DNA from: Symbiodinium natans
Taxonomy: Eukaryota > Sar > Dinophyceae > Suessiales > Symbiodiniaceae
Assembly: GCA_905221605.1 (NCBI GenBank)
Contig: CAJNDS010001097.1
Location: 1-35,065 of the forward strand
Reading direction: 5' to 3'
Length of the DNA: 35,065 bases
Made by a program: the position numbers and the translations under genes. This document shows positions 1-10,510 of the stretch, piece by piece (position 1 is the stretch's first letter; each line of letters opens with the position of its first letter). The notes under the pieces were generated by a model, which saw nothing but the letters and a program-made list of their open reading frames with translations, made no database searches and was not told where the DNA came from.

Positions 1-430
1 TGGAAAAAAACCATTTGCCCACGAAGGGGGTCAGGGTTCAGGGCCCCCCCCGGTGGAAAAAAACCATTTGCCCACGAAGGGGGTCAGGGTTTAGGGCCCC
101 CCCGGGTGGAAAAAAACCATTTGCCCACGAAGGGGGTCAGGGTTTAGGGCCGCCCCGGGTGGAAAAAAACCATTTGCCCACGAAGGGGGTCAGGGTTTAG
201 GGCCCAAAGGCTCGGTTTTGATCAAAAATCCAGAAAACGAGAGCCCACCCAGAAGCGTCGATTTCAGTACTAAAAAATCGCATTTTGAACTGGGGCCCGG
301 GCCGATCCTGGGGTCCCCCTCATTTGGGGTGTTTTTGGAGGCACGGCCCAGGAAAAAAACCATTTGCCCACGAAGGGGGTCAGGGTTTAGGGCCCAGAAA
401 AAAAAACCACATGCCCACGAAGGTCATTAG
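1..430. repeat. 53-bp tandem repeat with TTTAGGG-like core
   Basis: Four units start at about 1, 54, 107 and 160, each beginning TGGAAAAAAACCATTTGCCC and carrying GGGTCAGGGTTTAGGG before a C-rich joint. Two further partial units lie at 351-395 and 397-430, after a unique insert at about 211-350. The array is cut by the window start, so its true length is unknown. Open frames here are periodic translations of the repeat, not genes. Confidence 0.9.
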
Positions 431-644
431 GGTTTAAATATACATAGTAAGAGAGGGTTTAGGGTTTGGGGCTAGAAACCTCGAAATAGAGGGTACATAC
501 TAACCCCCCCCCCCCCCCCCCCAGACATAGTAGGTACATGGAGCCCCAGGTTAAGCAGCCGAAACCCGGTACCTGGAGCCCAAAGCATGAGGAGCGGTTC
601 TATCAGCGGCGACGAAAGGAGGAGGAGGAGGAGACTGGGAGCTG
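431..644. other. Non-coding spacer with poly-C tract
   Basis: No gene is seen. The stretch contains short TTTAGGG-like words, a 19-nt C run at 504-522 and, at its end, one copy of a dispersed module (589-648). Confidence 0.6.
504..522. repeat. Poly-C tract (19 nt)
   Basis: Uninterrupted run of C between CTAA and AGAC. Similar runs recur at 2309-2324, 10661-10679, 12385-12400 and 12586-12603. The lengths may be affected by sequencing error. Confidence 0.85.
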
Positions 645-648
645 GGTT
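589..648 (+). repeat. Dispersed module, copy 1
   Basis: GAGGAGCGGTTCTATCAGCGGC, a GGA-rich run, then GAGCTGGGTTTAGGG. It matches 2109-2166 with a few substitutions and a different number of GGA triplets. Both copies end in TTTAGGG sequence, so they were probably duplicated together with the telomere-like tract. Confidence 0.75.
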
Positions 649-838
649 TAGGGGTTTAGGGTTTAGGGTTTAGGGTTTAGGGTTTAGGGTTTAGGGTTTC
701 GGGTTTCGGGTTTCGGGTTTCGGGTTAGGGTTTCGGGGTTTAGGGGTTCAGGGGTTTGGGGTTTCGGGGTTTAGGGTTTAGGGGTTTAGGGTTTAGGGTC
801 CAGGGTTCAGAGTTCAGAGCTCCGGGTTGGGTTTAGGG
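645..838 (+). repeat. Interstitial telomere-like tract (TTTAGGG)n with TTTCGGG variants
   Basis: Begins as near-perfect TTTAGGG units, becomes TTTCGGG at about 697-725, then degrades to TTTGGGG and TTCAGGG. TTTAGGG is the telomere repeat of plants, many algae and alveolates. The degeneration and the unique sequence on both sides indicate an interstitial tract rather than a live chromosome end. Confidence 0.9.
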
Positions 839-978
839 TTCTCTAAGGCGTCCGAGAAGTTCCAGAGCTTTAACGAAACCACGTATCTCAAGAGCGGGGT
901 GAGAGGTCGACCAGCTAACTTACTAATTGCTTAATAAAGAACCCCCCCCCAAAAAAATAAACATATTGCCCCCCTAGG

Positions 979-1380
979 TCCTCTAAGTAGGTTCTAAGTA
1001 GACTTACAATCATACTTGGAGGTTCACAGGTACTTGTAACCCCACTCTGTACTTATAAGCCCCCTACGGTGGATGGAGGAAATCTTGCACCGCCTGTGAC
1101 CTTGGGAGCAGAAGCCTCTTGAGCCGGAATGACGGAATCCGCTATATACCTTCTCCACTGTCTGCAACAGCCTGTGACCTTGTTGCTAGAGGCTGCGCCT
1201 ACTTCTGGAGACTGACTGAACAAAATCCCTTGCCACAGGCCGGCCTTGCAAAAGTGGTGCAAGATTTCCTCCATCCACAGTAAGTCACCTAAGTAGGTTA
1301 TAAGTAGACTCATAACTGGGGTTATAAGTACCCATGAACCTCCAAATAGTTGGGGTTCGAAGTACCCATGAACCTCCAAG
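979..1380. repeat. Inverted-repeat element, possible MITE-like remnant
   Basis: The left arm at about 1016-1092 (CTTGGAGGTTCACAGG ... GTGGATGGAGGAAATCTTGCACC) reappears as its reverse complement at about 1254-1380. The innermost ~24 bp (1069-1092 against 1254-1278) match almost perfectly. The right arm contains a 33-bp tandem duplication (about 1319-1345 and 1352-1378). TAAGTAGGTT-TAAGTAGACT occurs near both ends in the same orientation (982-1005 and 1290-1310). Inside, CCTGTGACCTTG is repeated at 1093 and 1171. No transposase is present and target-site duplications are not clear. The 108-residue minus-strand frame across it is not convincing as a gene. Confidence 0.6.
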
Positions 1381-1396
1381 TCGTGTTCAAGGTCTT

Positions 1397-1475
1397 TCGG
1401 GTTTAGGGTTTTAGGGTTTAGGGTTTAGAGTTTTAGGGTTTAGGGTTTAGGGTTCAGGGTTTAGGGTTTCGGGTC
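1397..1475 (+). repeat. Interstitial TTTAGGG tract
   Basis: About ten units with single-base insertions, ending in TTTCGGG. Flanked by the inverted-repeat element and unique sequence. Confidence 0.85.
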
Positions 1476-1549
1476 TTGCTATTCAACGGATGTGCTGCAA
1501 GTGCGTTGGTACACGTTGCAGTTTCACTCAACCCTCTAACCTCAAAGGC

Positions 1550-1672
1550 TAAACCCCTTCCCTAATCCGGCTAAACCCTATATAAGCGATAACCCTAGAA
1601 TCCTCGAACCCGAAACCCCTGGACCCCTGAACCCGAAACCCTTTGTCCAAAACCTAAATCCTAACACTTAAA
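1550..1672 (-). repeat. Degenerate telomere-like tract, C-rich strand on top
   Basis: CTAAACCCT, AACCCGAAACCCC and similar words, so the orientation is opposite to the tract at 1397-1475. The two tracts are arranged head to head around a short unique segment. Confidence 0.65.
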
Positions 1673-2007
1673 AGCTTGAAATCGCCCCGGACGCACAGAC
1701 TCTGGTCGCTTTGCTGAGTTTAGGGTTCAGGGTTTAGGGCCAAACAGCTTAGGGTTTTAGTTTCTTAGCACAAGGTCAGTACCTAGGCATTGCCGGGTTT
1801 TTGAGAGGGTTATCAGATGACAGAGGTTTAGGGCTTTCGGGTTTTGGGGCTTTGGTTTGGGGTTTTGGTATATGATCTTCCACGGGGTCCAGCCAGCTGG
1901 TGCCGTGCTAGATTCGTCATGCAACCTCACGAACAGCCCTCCGCAGCAAAATCATCAAGCGGACGGGCAATTGAAGCAACTCGCGCCATCCTACAAGAGA
2001 TGGAATC

Positions 2008-2227
2008 CCCCAAAACCCTAAACCCTAAACCCTAAACCCTAAACCCTGGCTTTTGGGGTTTGGGGCTCAGGATTTAGGGCTTAGGGAGACCCGAAACCGG
2101 AAGAACACGAGGAGCTGTTGCATCAGCGGCGAAAGGAGGAGGCTCAGTCTGCGAGCTGGGTTTAGGGCGACAGATCCCAAAAGCCCTAAACCTTAAACCT
2201 TAAACCCTAAACCCTAAACCCCAAGCC
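2008..2227 (-). repeat. CCCTAAA tracts flanking dispersed module copy 2
   Basis: (CCCTAAA)n at about 2014-2047 and again at 2186-2222, separated by G-rich telomere-like words and by the second copy (2109-2166) of the module first seen at 589-648. Orientation of the telomere-like words switches several times within 200 bases. Confidence 0.8.
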
Positions 2228-2320
2228 CTGAGCCTGCGCTGTTTTGATTCCGGGACGCAGGTGGCGCAGGTGGTGTTTTCTGTGGACTTAGGGTTTGGGG
2301 TGGGGATGCCCCCCCCCCCC

Positions 2321-2435
2321 CCCCTATACTAACAGTCCTCAATAGGGATTATAGTACGTAGGGGGTACTATAATCCCCATTGAGGGGTACTATAATCCCC
2401 ATTAAGGGGTACTATAACCCATTAAGGTAGCAAAA
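2321..2435. repeat. Hairpin plus 24-bp tandem repeats (GTACTATAATCCCCATT family)
   Basis: The 21-nt segment 2337-2357 and the segment 2365-2385 are inverted repeats with one mismatch and a 7-nt loop. The right arm is then repeated in tandem (GGGGTACTATAATCCCCATT) with increasing divergence. A related sequence in opposite orientation lies at about 14065-14130. Confidence 0.75.
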
Positions 2436-2582
2436 AGGGGGAACATCCCAAGTTTGGGGGGTTCATGCTGAGGTGGCTTTAGCAAAGAGGGGTGCAAAGA
2501 GTGTCGAACCCTAAGCCCTAAACCCGAGCCCTAAGCTCAACGGACTAAAGGAGGCACCCTTATAAGGGGCCTTGGGGGCTCT

Positions 2583-2846
2583 TTAGGGTTTCAGGGTTTA
2601 GGGTTCAGGGTTTAGGGTTTAGGGTTTAGGGCTCATTTCGGGGCTAGTGAGGTATAGAGGGACTACATCCCTTCTAGGGGTCCCTCGTGGTACCCCTTAA
2701 TAAACCCTAGACGTTTCTTGAAGGGCTTCCATTATGTTAGGTGACCCAGAGCCTGATATCCCAAAGATGTTGAGTGCAGGGTTTAGGGTTTAAGGCTCAG
2801 AACTTAAGGGGATTACCTTAAACCCTAAACCCTAAACCCTAAACCG
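2583..2846. repeat. Interstitial TTTAGGG/CCCTAAA tracts
   Basis: G-rich orientation at 2583-2633 and 2777-2795, C-rich orientation at 2818-2845, with about 140 bases of unique sequence (2634-2776) between. No gene seen. Confidence 0.8.
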
Positions 2847-2893
2847 GTGGGGGGGGGTGGGGGCGGGGGCGGGTGGCGGGGGGGGGGGGGGGG
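2847..2893 (+). repeat. G-rich tract, potential G-quadruplex
   Basis: Six or more runs of three or more Gs, ending in a run of 16 Gs (2878-2893). It lies directly beside the TCTATTTGG inverted repeat, an arrangement also found (reverse strand) at 10624-10679. Confidence 0.8.
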
Positions 2894-2908
2894 TCAATTT
2901 CCAGTGGC

Positions 2909-3018
2909 TGCTAAATAGGGTCTATTTGGAAGCTGGGAATCGTATTTACAAGAGGAAAACAGGCCCCAAAACGTATACTTATTCACAAGAGCCATGTTCC
3001 AAATAGACCCTATTTTAG
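2909..3018. repeat. Inverted repeat CTAAATAGGGTCTATTTGGA
   Basis: The 20-nt arm at about 2911-2930 is the reverse complement of TCCAAATAGACCCTATTTTAG at about 2998-3018, with ~67 bases between. A third copy, CCAGCTTCCAAATAGACCCT and following bases, occurs at 10627-10652. Confidence 0.8.
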
Positions 3019-3044
3019 GTCCTGTAGGGTTGCACAGACAGAAT

Positions 3045-5385
3045 TTAATTCATTAAATTCTTTAATTTCCACTTTCCCCCTGGAATTTAATGAATTTAAT
3101 GAATTAATTCAATTAATTCATTTATTTCCAAAGGGGGGGGTGGAATTAATTGAATTAGTTGAATTAATTGAATTAATTGAATTAATTGAATTAATTGAAT
3201 TAATTGAACCCCCCCTTTGGAAATAAATGAATTAATTGAATTAATTGAATTAATTCAATTAACTCAATTAATTCAATTAATTCAATTAATTCATTTATTT
3301 CCAAAGGGGGGGTGGAATTACTTGAATTAATTGAATTAATTGGAATTAATTCAATTAATTCAATTAATTCCACCTCCCCTTTGGAAATAAATGAATTAAT
3401 TGAATTAATTGAATTAGTTGAATTATTTCGATTAATTCAATTAATTCAATTAATTCATTTATTTCCAAATGGGGGGGGATTCCCCAGCCCCCACCCCTCC
3501 CCCCCCTTTGGAAACAAATGAATTAATTGAATTAATTGAATTAATTCAATTAATTCAATTAATTCAATTAATTCAATTAATTCAATTAATTCAATTAATT
3601 CAATTAATTCAATTAATTCATTTATTTCCAAAGGGGGGGTGGAATTAATTGAATTAATTTAATTAATTGAATTAATTCAATTAATTCAATTAATTCAATT
3701 AATTCAATTAATTCAATTAATTTATTTATTTCCAAATGGGGGGGATTCCCCAGACCCCACCCCCCCAGCTCGATTTGGCCAATTTTGCCCGGAGGCTGCC
3801 CGGCAAAATTTGGCCAAATCGAGCCGCGCCTTTCTGGAGGCCCGAAATTATTTAAACTATCGCGGCTCGATTTGGCCAAATTTTGCCGGGCAGCCTTCGG
3901 GCAAAATTTGGCCAAATCGAGCCACGCATTTCTCATCGCATACGAAGGGCAGCCCGATTTGGCCAAATTTTGCCCGGAAGCTGCCCGGCAAAATTTGGCC
4001 AAATCGAGCCGCGATAGTTTAAAAATTTCGGGCCTTCAGAAAGGCGCGGCTCGATTTGGCCAAATTTTGCCCGGAGGCTTCCCGGCAAAATTTGGCCAAA
4101 TCGAGCCGCGCATTTCTCATCGCGTTCGACGAGCAGCCCGATTTGGCCAAATTTTGCCCGCAGACTGCCCGGCAAAATCTGGCCAAATCGAGCCGCGCCT
4201 TTCTGGAGGCCCGAATTTATTTAAACTATCGCGGCTCGGTTTGGCCAAATTTTGCCGGGAAGTCTGCGGGCAAAATTTGGCCAAATCGGGCTGCTCGTCG
4301 TACGCGCTGAGAAATGCGCGGCTCGATTTGGCCAAATTTTGCCGGGCAGCCTCCGGGCAAAATTTGGCCAAATCGAGCCGCGCATTTCTCATGGCATACG
4401 AAGAGCAGCCCGATTTGGCCAAATTTTGCCCGCAGGCTGCCCGGCAAAATTTGGCCAAATCGAGCCGCGATAGTTTAAATAATGTCGTTCAATTAGTTCA
4501 TTCATTTCCAAATGGGGGGGATTCCCCAGCCCCCACCCCCCCCCTTTGGAAATAAATGAATTAATTGAATTAATTGAATTAATTGAATTAATTCAATTAA
4601 TTCAATTAATTAATTTATTTCCAAAGGGGGGGGGGGGTGGAATTAATTGAATTAATTGAATGAATTGAATTAATTGAATTAATTGAATTAATTGAATTGA
4701 TTCAATTAATTCAATTAATTCAATTAATTCAATTAATTCAATTAATTCAATTATTTCCAAATGGGGGGATTCCCCAGCCCCCACCCCTCCCCCCCCTTTG
4801 GAAATGAATGAATTAATTGAATTAATTGAATTAATTGAAATAATTGAATTAATTCAATTAATTCAATTAATTCCACCTCCCCTTTGGAAATAAATGAATT
4901 AATTGAATTAATTGAAATTCAATTAATTCAATTAATTCAATTAATTCAATTAATTCAATTAATTCAATTAATTCATTTATTTCCAAAGGGGGGGGGGTGG
5001 GGGCTGGGGAATCCCCCCCATTTGGAAATAAATGAATTAATTGAATTAATTGAATTAATTGAAATAATTGAATTAATTCAATTAATTCAATTAATTCCAC
5101 CTCCCCTTTGGAAATAAATGAATTAATTGAATTAGTTGACTTAATTCAATTTAATTCAATTATTTCAATTAATTCAATTAATTCATTTATTTCCAAAGGG
5201 GGGGGGTGGGGGCTGGGGAATCCCCCCCATTTGGAAATAAATGAATTACTTGAATTAATTGAAATAATTGAATTAATTCAATTAATTCAATTAATTCCAC
5301 CTCCCCTTTGGAAATAAATCAATTAATTGAATTAATTGAATTAATTCAATTATTTCAATTAATTCATTTATTTCCAAATGGGGGG
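3045..5385. repeat. Strand-switching arrays of a 9-bp unit (AATTAATTG / CAATTAATT)
   Basis: Runs of GAATTAATT on the top strand alternate with runs of CAATTAATT. They are separated by short G-rich or C-rich joints flanked by CCAAA/TTTGG (for example TTTCCAAAGGGGGGGTGG and CCACCTCCCCTTTGGAAA). Adjacent runs are therefore inverted copies and could fold as hairpins. A longer joint, GGGGATTCCCCAGCCCCCACC-like, recurs at about 3476, 4516, 4768 and, reversed, at about 5000 and 5210. Because the unit is 9 bp, the frames stay open as three-residue repeats (ELI, QLI); I do not regard these as proteins. The palindrome array at 3769-4464 sits inside this block. Confidence 0.95.
3769..4464. repeat. Array of eight 56-bp palindromes with two flipping spacer types
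   Basis: Palindromes lie at 3769-3823, 3866-3921, 3953-4008, 4050-4105, 4137-4192, 4235-4290, 4322-4377 and 4409-4464. Each has arms CTCGATTTGGCCAAATTTTG and its reverse complement around a ~16-nt GC-rich centre. Spacer A (~42 nt, containing CTTTCTGGAGGCCCGAAATT) lies at 3824-3865 and 4193-4234 in forward orientation, and at 4009-4049 and just after 4464 in reverse. Spacer B (~31 nt, containing GCATTTCTCATCGC) lies forward at 3922-3952, 4106-4136 and 4378-4408, and reverse at 4291-4321. The asymmetric centres also occur in both orientations. Several overlapping frames on both strands stay open here, as expected of an inverted-repeat array, so I do not call a gene. Function unknown. Confidence 0.92.
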
Positions 5386-5394
5386 TGGGGGCTG

Positions 5395-5765
5395 GGGCAT
5401 CCTCCTCCCCCCAATACTAAACCACGAGCCCGGGCCTCCCCCCAATACTAAATCACGAGCCCGGGCCTCCCCCCAATACTAAATTACGAGCCCGGGCCTT
5501 CCCGCAATACTAAATCACGAGCCCGGGCCTCCCCCCAATACTAAATCACGAGCCCGGGCTAAATCACGAGCCCGGGCCTCCAAATTACGAGGCCGGGCCT
5601 CCCCCCAATACTAAATCACGAGCCCGGGCCTCCCCCCAATACTAAATCACGAGCCCGGGCCTCCCGCAATACTAAATCACGAGCCCGGGCCTCCCCCCAA
5701 TACTAATTTACGAGCCCGGGCCTCCTCCCAATACTAAATCACGAGCCCTCCTCCCCCCAATACTA
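5395..5765 (+). repeat. 31-bp satellite (CCCCCCAATACTAAATCACGAGCCCGGGCCT type)
   Basis: About 12 tandem units of 31 bp with occasional short units. The same satellite occurs in reverse orientation at 34360-34730 and 34857-35065. It passes into the 55-bp satellite at about 5766 without spacer. Confidence 0.93.
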
Positions 5766-7950
5766 GGGCACAGTTTTTGCTCCAAAAAGTGACATCGCAA
5801 GCCCTGGTCCCTAAGATTTTGAGCTCATTTCTTGCCCCAAAGAGTAACATCGCAAGCCCTGGTCCCTAAGATTTTGGGCTCATTTCTTGCCCCAAAGAGT
5901 AACATCGCAAGCCCTGGTCCCTATTATTTGGGGCCCAGTTTTTGCTCCAAAGAGTCAAATCGCAAGCCCTGGTCCCTAAGATTTTGGACTCAGTTTTTTG
6001 CTCCAAAGCAAGCCCTGGTCCTTAAGATTTTGGGCTCATTTCTTGCTCCGAAGAGTCAAATCGCAAGCCCTGGCCCCGAAGATTTCGGGTTCAATTTTTG
6101 CTCCACAGAGTCAAACCGCAAGCCCTGGTCCCTAAGATTTGGGGCACAGTTTTTGCTCCAAAGGGTCAAATCGCAAGCCCTGGTCCCTAAGATTTTGGGC
6201 TCATTTCTTGCCCAAAAGAGTGACATCGCAAGCCCTGGTCCCTAAGATCTTGGGCCCAGTTGCTCCAAAGAGTCAAATCGCAAGCCCTGGTCCCTAAGAT
6301 TTTGGGCCCAGTTTTTGCTCCAAAGGGTCAAATCGCAAGCCCTGGTCCCTAAGATTTTGGGTTCAATCTTTGCTCCAAAGAGTAACATCGCAAGCCCTGG
6401 TCCCTAAGATTTGGGGCCCAGTTTTTGCTCCGAAGAGTCAAATCGCAAGCCCTGGTCCCTAAGATTTTGGGTTCAATTTTTGCTCCAAAGAGTGACATCG
6501 CAAGCTCTGGTCCCTAAGATTTGGGGCCCAGTTTTTGCTCCAAAGAGTGACATCGCAAGTCCTGGTCCCTAAGATTTTGGGTTCAATTTTTGCTCCAAAG
6601 AGTGACATCGCAAGCCCTGGTCCCTAAGATTTGGGGCCCAGTTTTTGCTCCAAAGAGTAACATCGCAAGCCCTGGTCCCTAAGATTTTGGGTTCATTTTT
6701 TGCTCCAAAGAGTGACATCGCAAGCCCTGGTCCCTAAGATTTGGGGCCCAGTTTTTGCGCCAAAGAGTAAAATCGCAAGCCCTGGTCCCTTAGATTTTTG
6801 GGTCGATTTTTGCTCCAAAGAGTGACATCGCAAGCCCTGGTCCTTAAGATTTTGGGTTCATTTTTTGCTCCAAAGAGTGACATCGCAAGCCCTGGTCCCT
6901 AAGATCTTGGGCCCAGTTTTTGCTCCAAAGAGTCAAATCGCAAGCCCTGGTCCCCAAGATTTTGGGTTCAATTTTTGCTCCAAAGAGTCAAATCGCAGGC
7001 CCTGGTCCCTAAGATTTTGCATTCATTGTTGCTCCAAAGAGTGACATCGCAAGCCCTGGTCCCTAAGATCTTGGGCCCAGTTTTTGCTCCGAAGAGTCAA
7101 ATCGCAAGCCCTGGTCCCTAAGATTTTGGGTTCAATTTTTGCTCCAAAGAGTCAAATCGCAAGCCCTGGTCCCTAAGATTTGGGGCCCAGTTTTTGCTCC
7201 AAAGAGTCAAATCGCAAGCCCTGGTCCCTAAGATTTTGGGTTCATTTTTTGCTCCAAAGAGTGACATCGCAAGCCCTTGTCCCTAAGATTTTGGGCCCAG
7301 TTTTTGGTTCAAAGAGTCAAATCGCAAGCCCTGGTCCCTAAGATTTTGGGTTCAATTTTTGCTCCAAAGAGTCAAACCGCAAGCCCTGGTCCCTAAGATT
7401 TGGGGCCCAGTTTTTGCTCCAAAGAGTCAAATCGCAAACCCTGCTCCCTAAGTTTTTGCTCCAAAGAGTCAAATCGCAAGCCCTGGTCCCTAAGACTTTG
7501 GGTTCAATTTTGCTCCAAAGAGTGACATCGCAAGCCCTGGTCCCTAAGATTTTGGGCTCATTTCTTGCCCCAAAGAGTAACATCGCAAGCCCTGGTCCCT
7601 AGATTTTTGGGTCGATTTTTGCTCCAAAGAGTCAAATCGCAAGCCCTGGTCCCTAAGTTTTCGGGGTCGATTTGTGCTCCACAGAGTCAAATCGCAAGCC
7701 CTGGTCCCTAAGATTTCGGGGTCGATTTGTGCTCCACGGAGTCAAATTGCAAGCCCTGGTCCCTAAGATTTTGGGCCCAGTATTTGCTCCAAAAGGTGAA
7801 ATCGCAAGCCCCGGTCTTTAAGATTTTGGGCTCATTTCTTGCTCCAAAGAGTAACATCGCAAGCCCTGGTCCCTAAGATTTTGGAATCGATTTTTGCTCC
7901 AAAGAGTCAGATCGCAAGCCCTGGTCCTAAAATGTTGGGCTCAATTTTTG
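5766..7950 (+). repeat. 55-bp satellite, about 40 units
   Basis: The unit includes TTTTTGCTCCAAAGAGTCAA, then ATCGCAAGCCCTGGTCCCTA, then AGATTTTGGG. Starts such as 6422, 6477 and 6532 fix the 55-bp period. Variants alternate (TTGGGTTCAAT against TTGGGGCCCAG), which suggests a dimeric higher-order repeat in part of the array. Open frames (for example 5832-6245) are periodic repeat translations. It is related to the 56-bp satellite at 28215-29760. Confidence 0.95.
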
Positions 7951-10510
7951 CTTTTCCCTTCTCTTCTGCTTCCTTTTAACTGATAAAACACAAGAAAGGA
8001 ACTCATATGATAAAGCAGTGGAAAGGTAAGCAGAGGGTGACTCCTTGCGCGTGAGCCTTTCCATAATACTCCATCATATTCATCCTCTCGGCCTATCTCT
8101 TCTGTTCCTTTCCTTACTCTTCTCCTTCTCATAGTTCTTCCTTTTTGTTTTTCTCATTTCGAAAAGAAAGAGGGAAGGGAGAAACAAGGGAGAGAGAATA
8201 GATAAAGAAGAGTGCCATCTTCTCTGCGCCTTGTTTTGTCTCTCCCTCTTCTCTATTCATCTGTCTTCTATTCTCTTCCTTGCTCTTCCCATTAAATATG
8301 CAATCCTTGGTATCTCTCCTCTCTCCTTCTCTCTTCCTCCAACAGATGTGCTTTTGGATCGTTTTCTGCATCTTCAAGCGAGAAAAAAGGACACAGACTG
8401 CGATTAAAAGGGACGCCCATGTTGGATTGGCAGCAAGCCCAGCTGATGCTCATGATTCTCTCTCTTTCCCTACACATGGGCGATGGAACGGGTGTCCTTT
8501 TCAATCGTTTTCTGCATCTTCAAGAGAAACAGGGACACCCCACAAGAAGGAAAAGCAACATAAGAGATAGGGAGGGAAATTGACCCTTTCCTCTCTTCTT
8601 ATCTGCTATTTTTCTTATTCGCTTCAAAAAGCAACATAAGGGAAAGGGGATTTCCTGAAGAGGAGAGAGGGAACCTATCTGTGAAAAGCAAGAATGGTTT
8701 TTTCTAGTTCGAAAGGGAATAGGGAGAGACAAGGGAGAGATGATATGTACAGCTTTGCGCCTTATTTTGTGATTCCGTCTCCTTGCTTCCTGTCTCTTCT
8801 ATTCCTTGCAGCACGCTTCGGGAAACATAGCATCCTTTTCCTCTCTCACTTCCCTTTCCCTTCTCTTCTTCCGCTTCCTTTTAACTGATAAAACACAAGA
8901 AAGGAACTCATATGATAAAGCAGTGAAAAGGTAAGCAGAGGGTGACTCCTTGCGCGTGAGCCTTTCCATAATACTCCATCATATTCATCCTCTCGGCCTA
9001 TCTCTTCTGTTCCTTTCCTTACTCTTCTCCTTCTCATAGTTCTTCCTTTTTGTTTTTCTCATTTCGAAAAGAAAGAGGGAAGGGAGAAACAAGGGAGAGA
9101 GAATAGATAAAGAAGAGCGCCATCTTCTCTATTCATCTGTCTTCTATTCTCTTCCTTGCTCTTCCCATTAAATATGCAATCCTTGGTATCTCTCCTCTCT
9201 CCTTCTCTCTTCCTCCAACAGATGTGCTTTTGGATCGTTTTCTGCATCTTCAAGCGAGAAAAAAGGACACAGAATGCGATTAAAAGGGACGCCCATGTTG
9301 GATTGGCAGCAAGCCCAGCTGATGCTCATGATTCTCTCTCTTTCCCTACATATGGGCGATGGAACGGGTGTCCTTTTCAATCGTTTTCTGCATCTTCAAG
9401 AGAAAAAGGGACACCCCACAAGAAGGAAAAGTAACATAAGAGATAGGGAGGGAAATTGAAGAACTCCTCATTGTACTTGGTCATTCCCTTTCCTCTCTTC
9501 TTATCTGCCCATTTTCTGTGCGCCTTGTTTTGTCTCCCCCTCTTCTCCCATCATCTCTCTTCTGGTCTTTTCTTTGCTCTTCCCATTAAAAATGCAACCC
9601 TTTTTATGTCTCCTCTCTCCTTCTCTCTCCCTCCTCTTCTCCTGTTCCCTTCTAAACGACAAAAACGCAAGAAAGGAAGAATAAGAGGGGAATGGAGGCC
9701 CTGTTCCTTTTCCTCTTTCAATGGATGGGGGAAGTGGGCGGAGTTGGCCCCTTGCCCGTACACCCTCCCCATGCTTCAGCAAACCCCTCCTCTCGCCCTA
9801 TCGCCTCTGTTTTTTTCCTTGTGCCCAAACGGAAAACGAAAACGGGTTCCTTTATATGTTCATTGTCCTTCCTTTTGTTTTTTTATTTCACAGGGAAAAG
9901 AACCAGAGAAGAGGAAGATAAGAACGAGAGGTGAGATGAAAACGGCACCATCTTCTCTTTGCCTTATTTTTGCACCTCCCTCTCCTGTCTTAATTTCTCT
10001 TCCACTCTTTTTTTCCATTGCTCTTCCCATAATATTGCATTCCTTTTGATAACTCACAGGAAATTAAAATGGCCTCCTTGTTGTCTCTCCTCTCTCACTT
10101 CCCTTTCCCTTCTCTCCTTCTGTTTCCTTTTAATTTTAACTGATAAAACACAAGAAAGGAGCTTGTAAAATCAAGCAGTGGAAGGGTAAGCAGAAGGTGA
10201 CTCCTTGTGCGTGGACCTTTGCCGTACTTCACCATACCCCTCTTTTCGGCCTATCTCTTCGGCTCTTTTCCTAACCCTTCTTCTTTTCATCTTTCTTTTT
10301 GTTTTTCTCATTTCGAAAAGACAGAGGGAACGGAGAGATAAGGGAGAGAGGATAGATAAAGAAGAGTACCATCTTCTTTGCGCCTTGTTTTATCTCTCTT
10401 CTATTCTTTTCTTGGCTCTTCCCATGAAAATCGTGTTCCTCTTATCTTTCCCTCCTTCTCTCCCTTCTCTTCTCCTCACGAGAGCCTTCGACTTTAGGAT
10501 TGAGGAGAAA
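7951..10510. repeat. Purine/pyrimidine-asymmetric repeat block, left
   Basis: Alternating CT-rich and AG-rich segments of about 30-80 bases. A large tandem duplication is obvious: 7951-8850 and 8853-9480 are nearly identical over several hundred bases, with an offset of 905 bp that becomes 876 bp after a 29-bp deletion. A diverged third copy is at about 10085-10480, and shorter related pieces lie between 9480 and 10084. Words resembling splice sites are frequent (TTTCACAGG, CTCCAACAGATG, AAAGGTAAGC), but no conserved protein is recognisable. Nonsynonymous differences between copies and the low-complexity translations argue against coding. Confidence 0.88.

Noticed and set aside
1918-2010. Plus-strand frame with SSSGRAIEATRAILQEME
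   Set aside because: Composition is gene-like but short, surrounded by telomere-like repeats, without convincing splice ends.
3785-4555. 256-residue open frame over the palindrome array
   Set aside because: The frame repeats LAKFCP-QNLAKSSR because the DNA is an inverted-repeat array. Several other frames on both strands are equally open and no start context or splice support is seen.
3312-5317. Long open frames with ELI/QLI repeats, both strands
   Set aside because: A 9-bp repeat keeps all frames periodic and open. The protein-like strings are a direct consequence of the satellite, with no other sequence features of genes.
5832-7602. Open frames in the 55-bp satellite
   Set aside because: Periodic translations of tandem units; units with indels break the frame without any sign of selection.
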